Shown: one piece after another, positions 47,617 to 55,987 of the stretch
Layout: each line of letters opens with the position of its first letter
Numbering within the stretch: the first letter of the stretch is position 1
Translations under genes and position numbers: made by a program
The notes under the pieces: generated by a model
Databases searched by the model: none
What the model saw: the letters and a program-made list of their open reading frames with translations, nothing else
Told to the model about the DNA's origin: nothing
NCBI GenBank assembly: GCA_035296565.1
Contig: DATHAQ010000059.1
Coordinates: 1 to 64,000 of the forward strand
Length of the DNA: 64,000 bases
Origin: JACCZR01 sp035296565
GTDB taxonomy: Bacteria > Actinomycetota > Thermoleophilia > Solirubrobacterales > Thermoleophilaceae
Direction: 5' to 3'

Positions 47617-48893
47617 GCGGCGGCCAGCTCGGCTCCGGCCAGGGCGTCGCGAAAAACCGACTCGTCCGGTCCGACCCCGGCGGCCGACATCGACGCGGGC
47701 CCGTAGGCCGTGCGCGCGAGCTCGGCGACGTCCTCCGCCGTCACGGCGTCGATCTCGGCCAGCAGCTCGTCCAGGCTCAGGATCGGGACGTCCATGAGCA
47801 CCGAGCTGCCGAGGCGGTTCATGCGGGCGAGCGTCGACTCCATCGAGAGCACGGTGCGCCCCTTCACGTTCTCCTTGGCCCGGTCGAGCTCGTCGGCGGG
47901 GACGGGCTGGTCCTGCAGACGGCGCAGTTGGTCGCCGACGATCCCCAGGGCCTCCCCCACGTTGTCGCGGCGGGTGCCGACGTAGACGCCGACCTGCCCG
48001 ATGTCCGCGAAGCTGCTGGCGTAGGAGTAGACGGCGTAGGCCAGGCCGCGCTTCTCGCGCACCTCCTGGAACAGCCGCGAGGAGCTGGAGCCCCCGAGCA
48101 GGGTGTCCAGCACGCGCAGCGCGAAGCGGCGGTCGTCGCCGCGGGCGAAGCCGGGGCCGCCGAGGGCCAGGTGGTACTGCTCGGTGTCCTTTGTGTGGAA
48201 GCGCACCGCGGGGCCATCGAAGGTGACCGGCTCCGAGCCGTTGGCCGGCTCGCCGGAGCGCCCGCCGAGGAGGCGCTCGGCCTGGGCCACCACCTGCTCG
48301 TGCTCCAGGTTGCCCGCCGCGGCCAGGACCAGGTTCGGCCCGACGTAGCGGGAGCTGTGGTAGGCCGCGATGTCCGGCACGGGGACGGAGCCGACCACGT
48401 CGGCTGAGCCGATGATCGGGCGCCCCAGCGGGTGGTCGCCGAACACCGCGCCGGCGAGCACGTCGTGCACCTTGTCCGAGGGCTCGTCCTCGTACATGGC
48501 GATCTCCTCGATCACCACCTGGCGCTCGGAGTCGACGTCGCGGTAGGCGGGAGCCAGCATCATGTCGGCGATCACCTCGAGCGAGCGCTCGAGGTGACGG
48601 TCCAGACAGCGGGCGTAGACCGACGTGGTCTCCTTGCTCGTCCCTGCGTTCACCTCTGCCCCCATGCCGTCGAAGATCTGGTCGATCTCCTCCGAGGAGA
48701 AGCGCTCGGTGCCCTTGAACAGCAGGTGCTCGAGGAAGTGCGAGATCCCGGCCTGCTCGACCAGCTCGTCCCGTGAGCCGGTGCGCACCCACAGGCCCAA
48801 CGCCACCGAGCGGACGGACGGCATGCGCTCGGTGACCACGCGGAGCCCAGAGTCGAGCTCCGCGAGCTGGTGGTTCTGGGGAGCGTCAGGCAT
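47613..48893 (-). CDS. M16-family zinc metallopeptidase
   Basis: A 426-residue pitrilysin-like peptidase of the pnp-adjacent type. The inverted zinc motif HFLEHLLFKGT (HxxEH) is near residue 52, with the third ligand Glu in the following helix (DSERQVVIEEIAMYEDEP). The C-terminal half (SRLFQEVREKRGLAYAVYSY) is the usual non-catalytic repeat. ATG 48893. It sits between pnp and dapB, as in other actinobacteria. A degenerate repeat copy lies just before its start. Substrate unknown. Confidence 0.93.
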   Translation of the reverse strand: MPDAPQNHQLAELDSGLRVVTERMPSVRSVALGLWVRTGSRDELVEQAGISHFLEHLLFKGTERFSSEEIDQIFDGMGAEVNAGTSKETTSVYARCLDRHLERSLEVIADMMLAPAYRDVDSERQVVIEEIAMYEDEPSDKVHDVLAGAVFGDHPLGRPIIGSADVVGSVPVPDIAAYHSSRYVGPNLVLAAAGNLEHEQVVAQAERLLGGRSGEPANGSEPVTFDGPAVRFHTKDTEQYHLALGGPGFARGDDRRFALRVLDTLLGGSSSSRLFQEVREKRGLAYAVYSYASSFADIGQVGVYVGTRRDNVGEALGIVGDQLRRLQDQPVPADELDRAKENVKGRTVLSMESTLARMNRLGSSVLMDVPILSLDELLAEIDAVTAEDVAELARTAYGPASMSAAGVGPDESVFRDALAGAELAAA

Positions 48894-48896
48894 AGC

Positions 48897-48941
48897 CGAG
48901 GAACGCAGGCCGAGCGTTGGTCGGCCGAGTACCGCAGGCTC
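48897..48941 (+). repeat. Dispersed palindromic repeat, copy G (degenerate)
   Basis: Several substitutions from consensus (GGAACGCAGGCCGAGCG, GGTCGGCCGAGTACCGCAGG) but the order of blocks is clear. It lies between the pnp stop and the M16 peptidase start, four bases from its ATG, and could affect that gene's leader. Confidence 0.6.
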
Positions 48942-48952
48942 CGTCCAAGGTC

Positions 48953-51208
48953 CTAGCGGCGGTCCGGATCGCGACGCGAGTCGCGCTCGCGACCGCCTTC
49001 GCGCCGCCCGCGGCCGTTGCCGCGGTCGCGGTCGCGTCCACGGCCGCCACCGCCGCCGCGGGGACCCTTGTCGCCCGTGCCGACGGAGGCGAGCTCCTCG
49101 GCCGACTTGCCGGCGACGTCGGGGTCCTCGGCCAGGCGCAGTCCGATGCGGCCGCGTTCCTTGTCGACCTCGACGACCTTCACGTCGATCTCGTCGCCGC
49201 GGTTGAGCACGTCCTCGACTGTGTCCACCCGTGAGCCGGGCGAGACGTTCGAGATGTGCAGCAGGCCGTCGGTGCCCTTGGCCAGCTCGACGAACGCGCC
49301 GAAGGTCGTGGTCTTCACGACCTTCCCGCTGAACTCGTCGCCGACCTCGACCTCCTTGGTCATCTGGCGGATGCGGTCCACCAGGGCGTCGCCCTGCTCG
49401 CCGGAGGCGGCGAACACGCGGACGATGCCGTCGTCGTCGACGTCGATCGTGGCGTCGAACTCCTCGGACAGCGCGCGGATGGTCTCGCCGCCCTTGCCGA
49501 TGATCATGCCGATCTTCTCGGTGTCGATGGTGATCTGGCCGATGCTCGGCGCGTGGCGCGAGAGCTCGGGCCGCGGACCCTCGATGGCCTGGGCCATCTC
49601 ACCGAGGATGTGGGTGCGCCCCTCCTTGGCCTGCGAGAGCGCGTCCCGCAGGATGTCGAAGGTCACGCCCGTGATCTTGATGTCCATCTGCAGGGCGGTG
49701 ATGCCCCTCTCGGTACCGGCGACCTTGAAGTCCATGTCGCCCAGGTGGTCCTCCACCCCGGCGATGTCGGACAGGACGATGTAGTCGTTGCCCTCTTTGA
49801 TCAGGCCCATGGCGATGCCCGCCACCGGCCCCTTGATCTGCACGCCGGCGTCCATGAGCGCGAGGCTCGAGCCGCAGACCGAGGCCATCGAGCTCGAGCC
49901 GTTGGACTCGAGGATGTCCGAGACCACGCGGACCGAGTACGGGAACTCCTCCGGGTCGGGCACCACAGGGACCAGAGCGCGCTCGGCGAGCGCGCCGTGG
50001 CCGATGTCGCGGCGCTTGGGGCCGCGCATGAAGCCCGCCTCCCCGACCGAGAAGGGCGGGAAGTTGTAGTGGTGCCAGTAGCGCTTGGCCGTCTCGAGGC
50101 CGAGCGTGTCCAGGCGCATCTCGTCGCGCGTGGTGCCCAGCGCGGCGACCGACAGGGCCTGTGTCTGGCCGCGGGTGAAGATGGCCGACCCGTGCGTACG
50201 GGGAGCGACGCCGACCTCGATCCAGATGGGCCGGATCTCGTCGGCGCTGCGGCCGTCGGGGCGCTTCTTGTCGACGGCGATGCGCTGGCGGATGGTGTCC
50301 TTCTCGAGCTTGTCGAACGCGAGCTGGACCGCCTTGCGGCGCTCGCTGTCGTCCTCGTCGGGAGCGAGGGCCGCGAGGGCCTCCTCCTCGACGCGCTGGG
50401 TCGCGTCCTGGCGCTCGAGCTTGTCCTCCACCTGCGTGGCGGCGCTGAGGGCGTCGCCGAAGCGCTCCTTGACCTCGGTGAGGACGGACTCGTCCACCTG
50501 CGGCGGGGCGATCTCGACCTTCTCCTTGCCGGCCTTCTCGCGCAGCTCGTTCTGGGCCTGGCAGAGCTTCTTGATCTGCCCGTGGGCGATGTCCAGTGCG
50601 TCCAGGATCTCCGCCTCGGAGACCTCGTTGGCGCCGGCCTCGACCATGAGGATGGCCTCCTCGGTGCCCGCGACCACCAGGTCGAGCGAGCTGCCCATCA
50701 GGGTCTCCTCGTGGGGGTTGACGAGGATGTCGCCGTCCTCGCTGAGGCCGATGCGCACGGCGCCGACCGGAGTGGGGAACGGGATGTCGGAGACCGCGAG
50801 CGCGGCGCTCGCCGCGTTCATGGCCAGGATGTCGTAAGGGTGCTCGTGGTCGATCGACATCGGGATCGCCACCAGCTGGGTCTCGCGGTGCCAGCCCTTG
50901 GGGAAGAGCGGGCGCAGCGGGCGGTCGATCATGCGCGCGGTCAGCGTGGCCTTCTCTCCGGCCCTGCCCTCACGACGGAAGAACGAGCCGGGGATCTTGC
51001 CCGCGGCGTACATGCGCTCCTCGACGTCGACGGTGAGCGGGAGGAAATCCACGTCGCGCTCGTTGCCGGCGGTGGCCGTGCCGAGGACCATCGTGTCCCC
51101 GGCCTGGATGACAACCGATCCACTGGCCTGCTTGGCGAGCTTTCCCGTCTCGAGAGTTATCTCGGAGTCGCCGATCTCGACCGAGACGCGGGTTGCTTCA
51201 GGCTTCAT
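48953..51208 (-). CDS. pnp: Polyribonucleotide nucleotidyltransferase (PNPase)
   Basis: A 751-residue 3'-5' exoribonuclease. Two RNase PH modules (AKQASGSVVIQAGDTMVLG; GTTRDEMRLDTLG, RDIGHGALAERAL), a KH domain (KIGMIIGKGGETIRALSEEF) and an S1 domain (GDEFSGKVVKTTTFGAFVEL) are in the normal order. The C-terminus is a Gly/Arg/Asp tail of repeats (GRGRDRDRGNGRGRREGG) likely to bind RNA. ATG 51208 follows AAGGAAG; a hairpin (51222-51240) precedes it. It follows the DsbA-like gene, overlapping it by 11 bases. Confidence 0.97.
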   Translation of the reverse strand: MKPEATRVSVEIGDSEITLETGKLAKQASGSVVIQAGDTMVLGTATAGNERDVDFLPLTVDVEERMYAAGKIPGSFFRREGRAGEKATLTARMIDRPLRPLFPKGWHRETQLVAIPMSIDHEHPYDILAMNAASAALAVSDIPFPTPVGAVRIGLSEDGDILVNPHEETLMGSSLDLVVAGTEEAILMVEAGANEVSEAEILDALDIAHGQIKKLCQAQNELREKAGKEKVEIAPPQVDESVLTEVKERFGDALSAATQVEDKLERQDATQRVEEEALAALAPDEDDSERRKAVQLAFDKLEKDTIRQRIAVDKKRPDGRSADEIRPIWIEVGVAPRTHGSAIFTRGQTQALSVAALGTTRDEMRLDTLGLETAKRYWHHYNFPPFSVGEAGFMRGPKRRDIGHGALAERALVPVVPDPEEFPYSVRVVSDILESNGSSSMASVCGSSLALMDAGVQIKGPVAGIAMGLIKEGNDYIVLSDIAGVEDHLGDMDFKVAGTERGITALQMDIKITGVTFDILRDALSQAKEGRTHILGEMAQAIEGPRPELSRHAPSIGQITIDTEKIGMIIGKGGETIRALSEEFDATIDVDDDGIVRVFAASGEQGDALVDRIRQMTKEVEVGDEFSGKVVKTTTFGAFVELAKGTDGLLHISNVSPGSRVDTVEDVLNRGDEIDVKVVEVDKERGRIGLRLAEDPDVAGKSAEELASVGTGDKGPRGGGGGRGRDRDRGNGRGRREGGRERDSRRDPDRR

Positions 51209-51740
51209 GTGCTTCCTTTCGGCCGCCTCCGGTTGGCGGCATCTTGTCTAAGACTCTCCGGTAAGGGATCGCGTCGAGCGTAGCAGTGGGCCCCTTGACG
51301 AAGAACGCCGGCGTGCTCGTGACACCGGCCCTGATACCCGACCGGAAGTCGCGCTCCACGCGCTCGGCGACCGCTTGCGAGCGGCGATCCGCCTCGAAGC
51401 GGCCGAGGTCCAGCCCAAGGAGCTCGGCACGCTGCCACAGGTGCGGGTCGTCGAGGTGGGCCTGGTCCTCGAGCAGCAGGTCGTGCATCTCCCAGAAGCG
51501 CCCCTGGATCGCCGCGGCCTCGGCCGCGTGGGCCAGCACCCGGGCCCGCGGATGCTTGGACTTGACCGGAAAGTGGCGGAAGACCCGCGTGACCGCCCGC
51601 TCACGCAGGCCCAGGTGGGCGAGTGCGCAGTGGTGGCACTCGAAGTCGGCGTACTCGACCACCAGCGGGCCGTCGCCGCGCCGGTGGTCGTCGGGCCCCG
51701 GCTCGGGCGGCCCGGCGCTCGTCCAGCTTGCTCGGGGCAA
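51198..51740 (-). CDS. DsbA-like thioredoxin-fold protein
   Basis: A 180-residue DsbA-family thioredoxin. The active pair CHHC (C35 and C38) follows VVEYADFE, a helical insert (RFWEMHDLLLEDQAHLDDPH) is present, and the cis-proline loop is GVTSTPAFFVKGP. There is no signal peptide, so it is probably cytoplasmic. TTG 51740 is the only reasonable start near the fold. The gene sits between a peroxiredoxin and pnp, which usually directly follows rpsO; see findings. Confidence 0.8.
   Translation of the reverse strand: MPRASWTSAGPPEPGPDDHRRGDGPLVVEYADFECHHCALAHLGLRERAVTRVFRHFPVKSKHPRARVLAHAAEAAAIQGRFWEMHDLLLEDQAHLDDPHLWQRAELLGLDLGRFEADRRSQAVAERVERDFRSGIRAGVTSTPAFFVKGPTATLDAIPYRRVLDKMPPTGGGRKEAHEA
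51222..51240 (-). promoter_or_regulatory. Hairpin just upstream of the pnp ribosome binding site
   Basis: GCCGCC (51222-51227) and GGCGGC (51235-51240) are perfect complements with a 7-base loop. It lies in the 3' end of the DsbA-like coding region, just before the AAGGAAG of pnp. In E. coli, pnp autoregulates through a leader stem processed by RNase III; a similar use here is speculation. Confidence 0.35.
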
Positions 51741-51806
51741 GAACCGAGCATGACAAGGACAGGCGAGCGAAGCCTGCTTTCAGCAGGTGAGCGAGCGAGG
51801 ACGCCC

Positions 51807-52271
51807 TCAGGCGACGGTGCTTGCGTCGAGGGCGTCGAAGATGAGGTTGGCACCCGGGATCTCCAGGGGGCTGGGCGACCGGTAGGACCACTCCACGGTG
51901 CCGTCGGGCCCGACCATCACCAGTGCCCGGGCGCTCACGCCGTAGTCGTCGACCCAGACGCCGTAGGCCTTGGCCACCTCCCCCTTGGGGTGAAAATCGG
52001 CCAGCAGGGGGATGGAGACGCCCAGGTGCTCGCGGAAGGCCTTGTGCGTCCAGGCGGAGTCGACCGACACCCCGAGCAGCTGCGCGCCGCGCTCCTCGAG
52101 CTCGGCCAGGACCTCCTGGTAGACGTTGAGCTGGTCGGTGCAGACCGGCGAGAAGTCCGACGGGTAGAAGACCAGCACCACGCGCTGGCCCTTGAGGCCC
52201 GACAGCGAGACCTCGTTGCCGTCCTGGTCGGGAAGCGTGAAGTCAGGCGCCTGGGCGCCCGCCTCGATCAC
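51807..52271 (-). CDS. Peroxiredoxin (AhpE/BCP-like)
   Basis: A 154-residue thiol peroxidase. The peroxidatic cysteine is C44 in YPSDFSPVCTDQL with T45; QAPDFTLPDQDGNEVSLSGL is the N-terminal signature. No second conserved cysteine is evident at the resolving position, so it may be a 1-Cys type. GTG 52271 lies three bases after the rpsO stop, so it is co-transcribed with rpsO. The neighbouring DsbA-like protein may reduce it; that is inference. Confidence 0.9.
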   Translation of the reverse strand: MIEAGAQAPDFTLPDQDGNEVSLSGLKGQRVVLVFYPSDFSPVCTDQLNVYQEVLAELEERGAQLLGVSVDSAWTHKAFREHLGVSIPLLADFHPKGEVAKAYGVWVDDYGVSARALVMVGPDGTVEWSYRSPSPLEIPGANLIFDALDASTVA

Positions 52272-52274
52272 TTT

Positions 52275-52544
52275 CTAGCGCCTGAGGCCGAGCTCGGCGA
52301 TCAGCGCGCGGTAACGGTCGATGTCCGTGCGCGAGAGATACTTCAGCAGCCGGCGGCGCTTGCCGACCAGCATCAGCAGCCCGCGGCGCGAGTGGTGGTC
52401 GCGCTTGTGCTCGCGCAGGTGTTCGGTCAGCTCGTTGATCCGCGCCGTGAGGAGGGCAACCTGGACCTCGGTGGATCCGGTGTCCTGGGGGTCGCGCCCG
52501 TGCTTGGCGACGATCTCCTGCTTGGCCTCGACCGTCAGCGTCAT
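52275..52544 (-). CDS. rpsO: 30S ribosomal protein S15
   Basis: An 89-residue S15, full length, binding 16S rRNA in the central domain. HGRDPQDTGSTEVQVALLTA and the C-terminal DHHSRRGLLMLVGKRRRLLKYL are family signatures. ATG 52544. It lies between ribF, with a repeat copy between, and the peroxiredoxin gene. In many bacteria rpsO is directly followed by pnp; here two redox genes lie between. Confidence 0.97.
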   Translation of the reverse strand: MTLTVEAKQEIVAKHGRDPQDTGSTEVQVALLTARINELTEHLREHKRDHHSRRGLLMLVGKRRRLLKYLSRTDIDRYRALIAELGLRR

Positions 52545-52569
52545 CGGCGGGAGACGGTAGCAGCGGAGA

Positions 52570-53505
52570 TCAGGCCGAACGGCGGTGCTCGGCCGGCCGG
52601 CGCCCGGCCTGCGCTCCGGCGTTACGACAGATTTCGCGGGCCTGCTCGACGTCTCGGGACATCTGCTCCATCAGCGCGTCGGCCGAGCTGAAACGCCTCT
52701 CGCCGCGCATCCGCTCCACGAAGGCGACCCTCAGGGTCTCCCCGTAGAGGTCGCCCTCGAAGTCGATCAGGTGGCTCTCCACCAGCAGCCCGCGGCCGGA
52801 CTCGAAGGTGGGCCTCACGCCCACGTTCACCGCGGCCGGATGCCCGTGCGCCCACGCCGCGTAGACGCCGTGGCCGGGGACCACCAGGCGGTCGTCGGGG
52901 ACGACGTTGGCGGTGGGCATGCCGAGCTCCCGGCCGCGATGGTCGCCTCTCACGACCTCCCCCTCCATCAGGAACGGCCCCCCGAGGAAGCGCGCAGCCT
53001 GATCGACCTCGCCGGCGGCCACCAACCCCCGGATCTGGGTCGAGGAGACGCTCTCGCCCTCGGCCTCCACCATCGGCACCACCCGGGTCTCGAACTCCTC
53101 GTGGGAGGCCAGGTAGTCCGGCGTGCCCTTGGCCCGGGTGCCGAAGCGGAAGTTCTCGCCCACCGAGACCCGTTCGGCGCCCAGCTGCCCGATCAGCACC
53201 TCCTGCACGAACCGCTCCGCGCTGCGGGAGGCGAACTCCTCGTCGAAGGGGATCACCACCAGCTCCTCGACCCCCAGCCCGCCGATCAAGTCGCGCTTGA
53301 TGGCGAAGTTGGTGAGCAGCTTGGGCAGCGCGTCGGGGTGGGTGACCGCGGACGGATGCGGGTCGAAGGTCAGGACGGTGTCGTTGCCCCGAATGACCTT
53401 GCGGTGGCCGAGGTGGACGCCGTCGAAGGTGCCTATGGCGACCTTGCGCGGCCCGGCCTCGCCCGGCGGGCGGACCGGGAGCTCGGGCAGTGGTGTGACC
53501 TTCAT
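52570..53505 (-). CDS. ribF: Bifunctional riboflavin kinase/FAD synthetase
   Basis: A 311-residue enzyme making FMN and FAD. The N-terminal adenylyltransferase domain has KVAIGTFDGVHLGHRKVI and a SSTQIRGLVAAGEV loop. The C-terminal kinase domain has GRELGMPTANVVPD and VESHLIDFEGDLYGETLRVAFV. The normal end is near EQMSRDVEQAREICR. After it, 16-17 residues (NAGAQAGRRPAEHRRSA) are encoded by a dispersed repeat copy before the TGA. ATG 53505 overlaps truB (ATGA). Confidence 0.93.
   Translation of the reverse strand: MKVTPLPELPVRPPGEAGPRKVAIGTFDGVHLGHRKVIRGNDTVLTFDPHPSAVTHPDALPKLLTNFAIKRDLIGGLGVEELVVIPFDEEFASRSAERFVQEVLIGQLGAERVSVGENFRFGTRAKGTPDYLASHEEFETRVVPMVEAEGESVSSTQIRGLVAAGEVDQAARFLGGPFLMEGEVVRGDHRGRELGMPTANVVPDDRLVVPGHGVYAAWAHGHPAAVNVGVRPTFESGRGLLVESHLIDFEGDLYGETLRVAFVERMRGERRFSSADALMEQMSRDVEQAREICRNAGAQAGRRPAEHRRSA
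52577..52621 (-). repeat. Dispersed palindromic repeat, copy H (inside ribF)
   Basis: Read on the minus strand: CGCCGGAGCGCAGG at the left and CACCGCCGTTCG at the right, near consensus. It is inside the 3' end of the ribF frame and supplies its last codons (AGAQAGRRPAEHRRSA). The ribF stop comes five bases after the repeat. Confidence 0.85.
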
Positions 53506-54293
53506 GCGGGGTCGAACACTACGTCCGGCTTGGTCGCCTCGCCGTCCGGGACGCCGATGGCCACGAGGCGCCCCTCGTGGGTCAGGCGCAGCGCCGGGTG
53601 TTCGCTGGCGCCGGCCAGCCGGCGGCCGTGGCGCACGTCCTCGGCCTCCCCGCCGCCCAGAGCACGCTCGGGCAGGAAGGCCAGCGCCTCCTCCAGGGGG
53701 ATCGTGCGGTCGGGGTCGGCATCCTCGAGCCGGAAGCCGCCCACGGCCGTGCGCTCCAGCTCCTCGCAGTAGGCGTCGCCCAGGTCCGCGATCAGCGAGC
53801 GCACGTAGGTGCCCGAGGAGACCTCGAGCTCGAATGCCGCCCGCTCGTCCTCGTGCCACAACAGCTCGGCGCGGTGGACGGTGACCGGCCGCGCCTGTGG
53901 CGTCACGTCTTCCCCGCGGCGCGCCAGATCGTAGGCGCGCCGCCCGCCCACCCGGACCGCCGAGTAGGCCGGCGGGACCTGCATCAGTTCCCCCACGGGC
54001 AAGCGCGGCTCGGCGGGCACCCGGCCGGTGCGCTGCAGGGCTCCGTCGCGGTCGCCGGTGTCCGACAACCAGCCCAGGCGGGCCACCGCGCGGTAGGTCT
54101 TCGGAAGCGCCATCAGCCAGCGCTGGGCGCGCGTGGCCCGGCCCAACAGCACGAGCAGGACACCGGTGGCGAAGGGGTCGAGCGTGCCCGCGTGCCCCAC
54201 CCGGGTCCCGCGCGGCAGCGAGCGACGGACCGCGGCGACGACGTCGTGGGAGGTGATGCCGGCCGGCTTGGCGAGGACCCGGACGCCGGTCAT
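53502..54293 (-). CDS. truB: tRNA pseudouridine(55) synthase
   Basis: A 263-residue TruB. GVRVLAKPAGITSHDVVAAV and GTRVGHAGTLDPFATGVLLV carry the signature; D39 is the catalytic aspartate. The C-terminal domain is short. ATG 54293 is chosen; a frame continues upstream through a repeat copy, but the conserved start is here. It lies between nrnA and ribF, overlapping ribF by four bases. Confidence 0.94.
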   Translation of the reverse strand: MTGVRVLAKPAGITSHDVVAAVRRSLPRGTRVGHAGTLDPFATGVLLVLLGRATRAQRWLMALPKTYRAVARLGWLSDTGDRDGALQRTGRVPAEPRLPVGELMQVPPAYSAVRVGGRRAYDLARRGEDVTPQARPVTVHRAELLWHEDERAAFELEVSSGTYVRSLIADLGDAYCEELERTAVGGFRLEDADPDRTIPLEEALAFLPERALGGGEAEDVRHGRRLAGASEHPALRLTHEGRLVAIGVPDGEATKPDVVFDPA

Positions 54294-54295
54294 GG

Positions 54296-54340
54296 CGCCG
54301 GAGCGCAAGCCGGGCGCTGGCCGGCGGAGCACCGCCAACG
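54296..54340 (+). repeat. Dispersed palindromic repeat, copy I
   Basis: CGCCGGAGCGCAAGCCGGGCG at the left and GGCCGGCGGAGCACCGCCAACG at the right differ from consensus at several bases. It lies in the gap between the truB start and the nrnA stop, ending six bases before the nrnA stop codon. Confidence 0.8.
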
Positions 54341-54345
54341 GGCCC

Positions 54346-55335
54346 CTACAGCTGAGTGGCGACTTCGGTGCGCAGGCGCTCGACCAGCTCCTCCAGCGAC
54401 AGCTCCGTGGTGAAGCCCGCCGCCTGCGGGTGGCCGCCGCCGCCCAGGGCGCGGGCGATGCGCGACACGTCCACGCGGCCGTCGGTGGCCCTCAGGCTCA
54501 CTTTGCGCAGGCCATGACGGTCCGCCGCCAGCAGCTCGCGTACCAGCACCGCCACGGCGGTCCCCTCCACGGTGCGCATGTGATCGACGATCCCCTCCGA
54601 GTCGGTCTCCAGGGCGTCGGTCTCCTCGTAGTCCCGGCGCGTGAGGTTGGCCAGGGTGATGGCGCCGTCGTCCTCGCGACGCACGCTGGCGAGCGCCCGC
54701 TGGAGCAGCTGAAGGCGGCGGAGGGGGAGGTCCTCGAAGAGCCGGCGGTAGACGTCGTGAGGGTTCACCCCGGCCTCGATCAGCTCGGCCGCCATGCGGT
54801 GGGACTCCGGGGAGGTGTTCTCGTAGGAGAAGCGGCCGGTGTCGGTCACCAGGCCCACGTACATGGCGTCGGCGATGCCCGGCGTCAGCTCGGCGCCGAG
54901 ATCCTTGGCCAGCCGCCAGACGATCTCGGCCGTGCACGAGGCGGCGGGATCGACCAGGTTCACCGTCCCGAAGCGGGTGTTGTCGTGGTGGTGGTCGATG
55001 TTGAGGATGTGCAGGCCCTGAGCGCGCAGGAAGTCGACCGGCATCCGGTCGATGTTGCCGCAGTCCAGGAAGACGACCGTGCGCTCGGCCAGATCGTCGG
55101 GCGGGGCGCCCAGGATCCCCTCGAAGACCATGTCGCGGTACTCGTAAGGCAGCGGGAACTCGTCCGGTGACATGTACATGACGGAGTCCTTGCCGAGCTG
55201 CTCGAGGATCCAGTGCATCGCCAGCAGCGAGCCCAGGGCATCGCCGTCGGGGTTCTCGTGGGTGGTGAGCAGCAGCTTGTCGGCCAGCTGCAGCTCGTCG
55301 ATGACCTCGTCGATCTCGGTCGCGGGGACGCTCAC
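54346..55335 (-). CDS. nrnA: DHH-DHHA1 phosphoesterase (NrnA-like oligoribonuclease/pAp phosphatase)
   Basis: A 329-residue DHH phosphoesterase. Motif I THENPDGDALGSLLA, motif II VVFLDCGN, and the DHH motif HILNIDHHHDNTRFG bind manganese. The DHHA1 domain ends in GRVDVSRIARALGGGGHPQA. NrnA proteins degrade short oligoribonucleotides and 3'-phosphoadenosine 5'-phosphate. GTG 55335 overlaps the rbfA stop (GTGA). The rbfA-nrnA-truB-ribF order is common in high-GC Gram-positives. Confidence 0.93.
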   Translation of the reverse strand: MSVPATEIDEVIDELQLADKLLLTTHENPDGDALGSLLAMHWILEQLGKDSVMYMSPDEFPLPYEYRDMVFEGILGAPPDDLAERTVVFLDCGNIDRMPVDFLRAQGLHILNIDHHHDNTRFGTVNLVDPAASCTAEIVWRLAKDLGAELTPGIADAMYVGLVTDTGRFSYENTSPESHRMAAELIEAGVNPHDVYRRLFEDLPLRRLQLLQRALASVRREDDGAITLANLTRRDYEETDALETDSEGIVDHMRTVEGTAVAVLVRELLAADRHGLRKVSLRATDGRVDVSRIARALGGGGHPQAAGFTTELSLEELVERLRTEVATQL

Positions 55336-55661
55336 TCGGGCGGCTCGCGGTCGATCAGCTCGGTTATCCGCATCCCTCGGTCGATGGAGTCGTCGTAGAC
55401 GAACTCCAGCCGGGGCGTGCGCTTCATGTGGAGCTCGTCGTTGACCTGGGCCTGGAGGAACCCGTGAGAGGCCTCGAGTCCCTCCAGCGAGGCGGCACGG
55501 TCGTCCTCGCCACCCAGGACGGAGACGTACACGCGCGCGTGGCGCAGGTCGGGAGTGGTGTCGACTGAGGTGACTGTCACGAATCCGATCCTTGGGTCTT
55601 TCAGACCTTCGGCGAGCCGCGCGGAGAGCACTTCGCGAACGGCCTCGTTGACCCTTCTCAT
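55332..55661 (-). CDS. rbfA: Ribosome-binding factor A
   Basis: A 109-residue RbfA, a KH-like 30S maturation factor. MRRVNEAVREVLSARLAEGL, DPRIGFVTVTSVDTTPDLRH and LHMKRTPRLEFVYDDSID are its signature parts. ATG 55661 is chosen; a GTG five codons before would add VAGGR. It follows the DUF503 gene by 16 bases and overlaps nrnA. Confidence 0.95.
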   Translation of the reverse strand: MRRVNEAVREVLSARLAEGLKDPRIGFVTVTSVDTTPDLRHARVYVSVLGGEDDRAASLEGLEASHGFLQAQVNDELHMKRTPRLEFVYDDSIDRGMRITELIDREPPE

Positions 55662-55677
55662 GCGGCCGCCCGCCACG

Positions 55678-55983
55678 TTACCTATCCAGCACGTCGCCGA
55701 AGGAAACGAGGTCGCCGTGGACGGACGCGCCCTCCGGGTAGCGGGCATGGACCCAGCGCTCGAGGTCATCGCGCGCGGCCTGGACGGGCCCGGCCTCGCG
55801 CCCCACGAGCGCAGCCGAGAGCTCAGAGCGCTGCCACAGGTCGTGGTGGCCGGTCTCGGCCACAGAGGCTCCGAAACGCCGGTGCAGCTGGGCTTTCACC
55901 GACTGGAGCTCCTTCCGCTTGCCCTTGAGGCTCCCGTTCTCGGGAAAGTGCAAGTCGATACGAATCAGGCAGACGAAGGGCAC
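55678..55983 (-). CDS. DUF503-family protein
   Basis: A 101-residue DUF503 protein: FVCLIRIDLHFPENGSLKGK, then KRKELQSVKAQLHRRFGASV and VAETGHHDLWQRSELSAALV are the hallmark segments. The family is often found between infB and rbfA and is of unknown biochemical role, thought to be translation-linked. GTG 55983 begins four bases after the infB stop. Confidence 0.9.
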   Translation of the reverse strand: MPFVCLIRIDLHFPENGSLKGKRKELQSVKAQLHRRFGASVAETGHHDLWQRSELSAALVGREAGPVQAARDDLERWVHARYPEGASVHGDLVSFGDVLDR

Positions 55984-55987
55984 GGGG

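Noticed and set aside
51741..51806. Small stem CCTGC/GCAGG between the DsbA-like and peroxiredoxin genes as a terminator
   Set aside because: The stem is only 5 bp and lacks a T-run.
54294..54338. An upstream extension of truB through repeat copy I
   Set aside because: The known TruB N-terminus begins at the inner ATG (GVRVLAKPAG); unlike MiaB there is a good start after the repeat.
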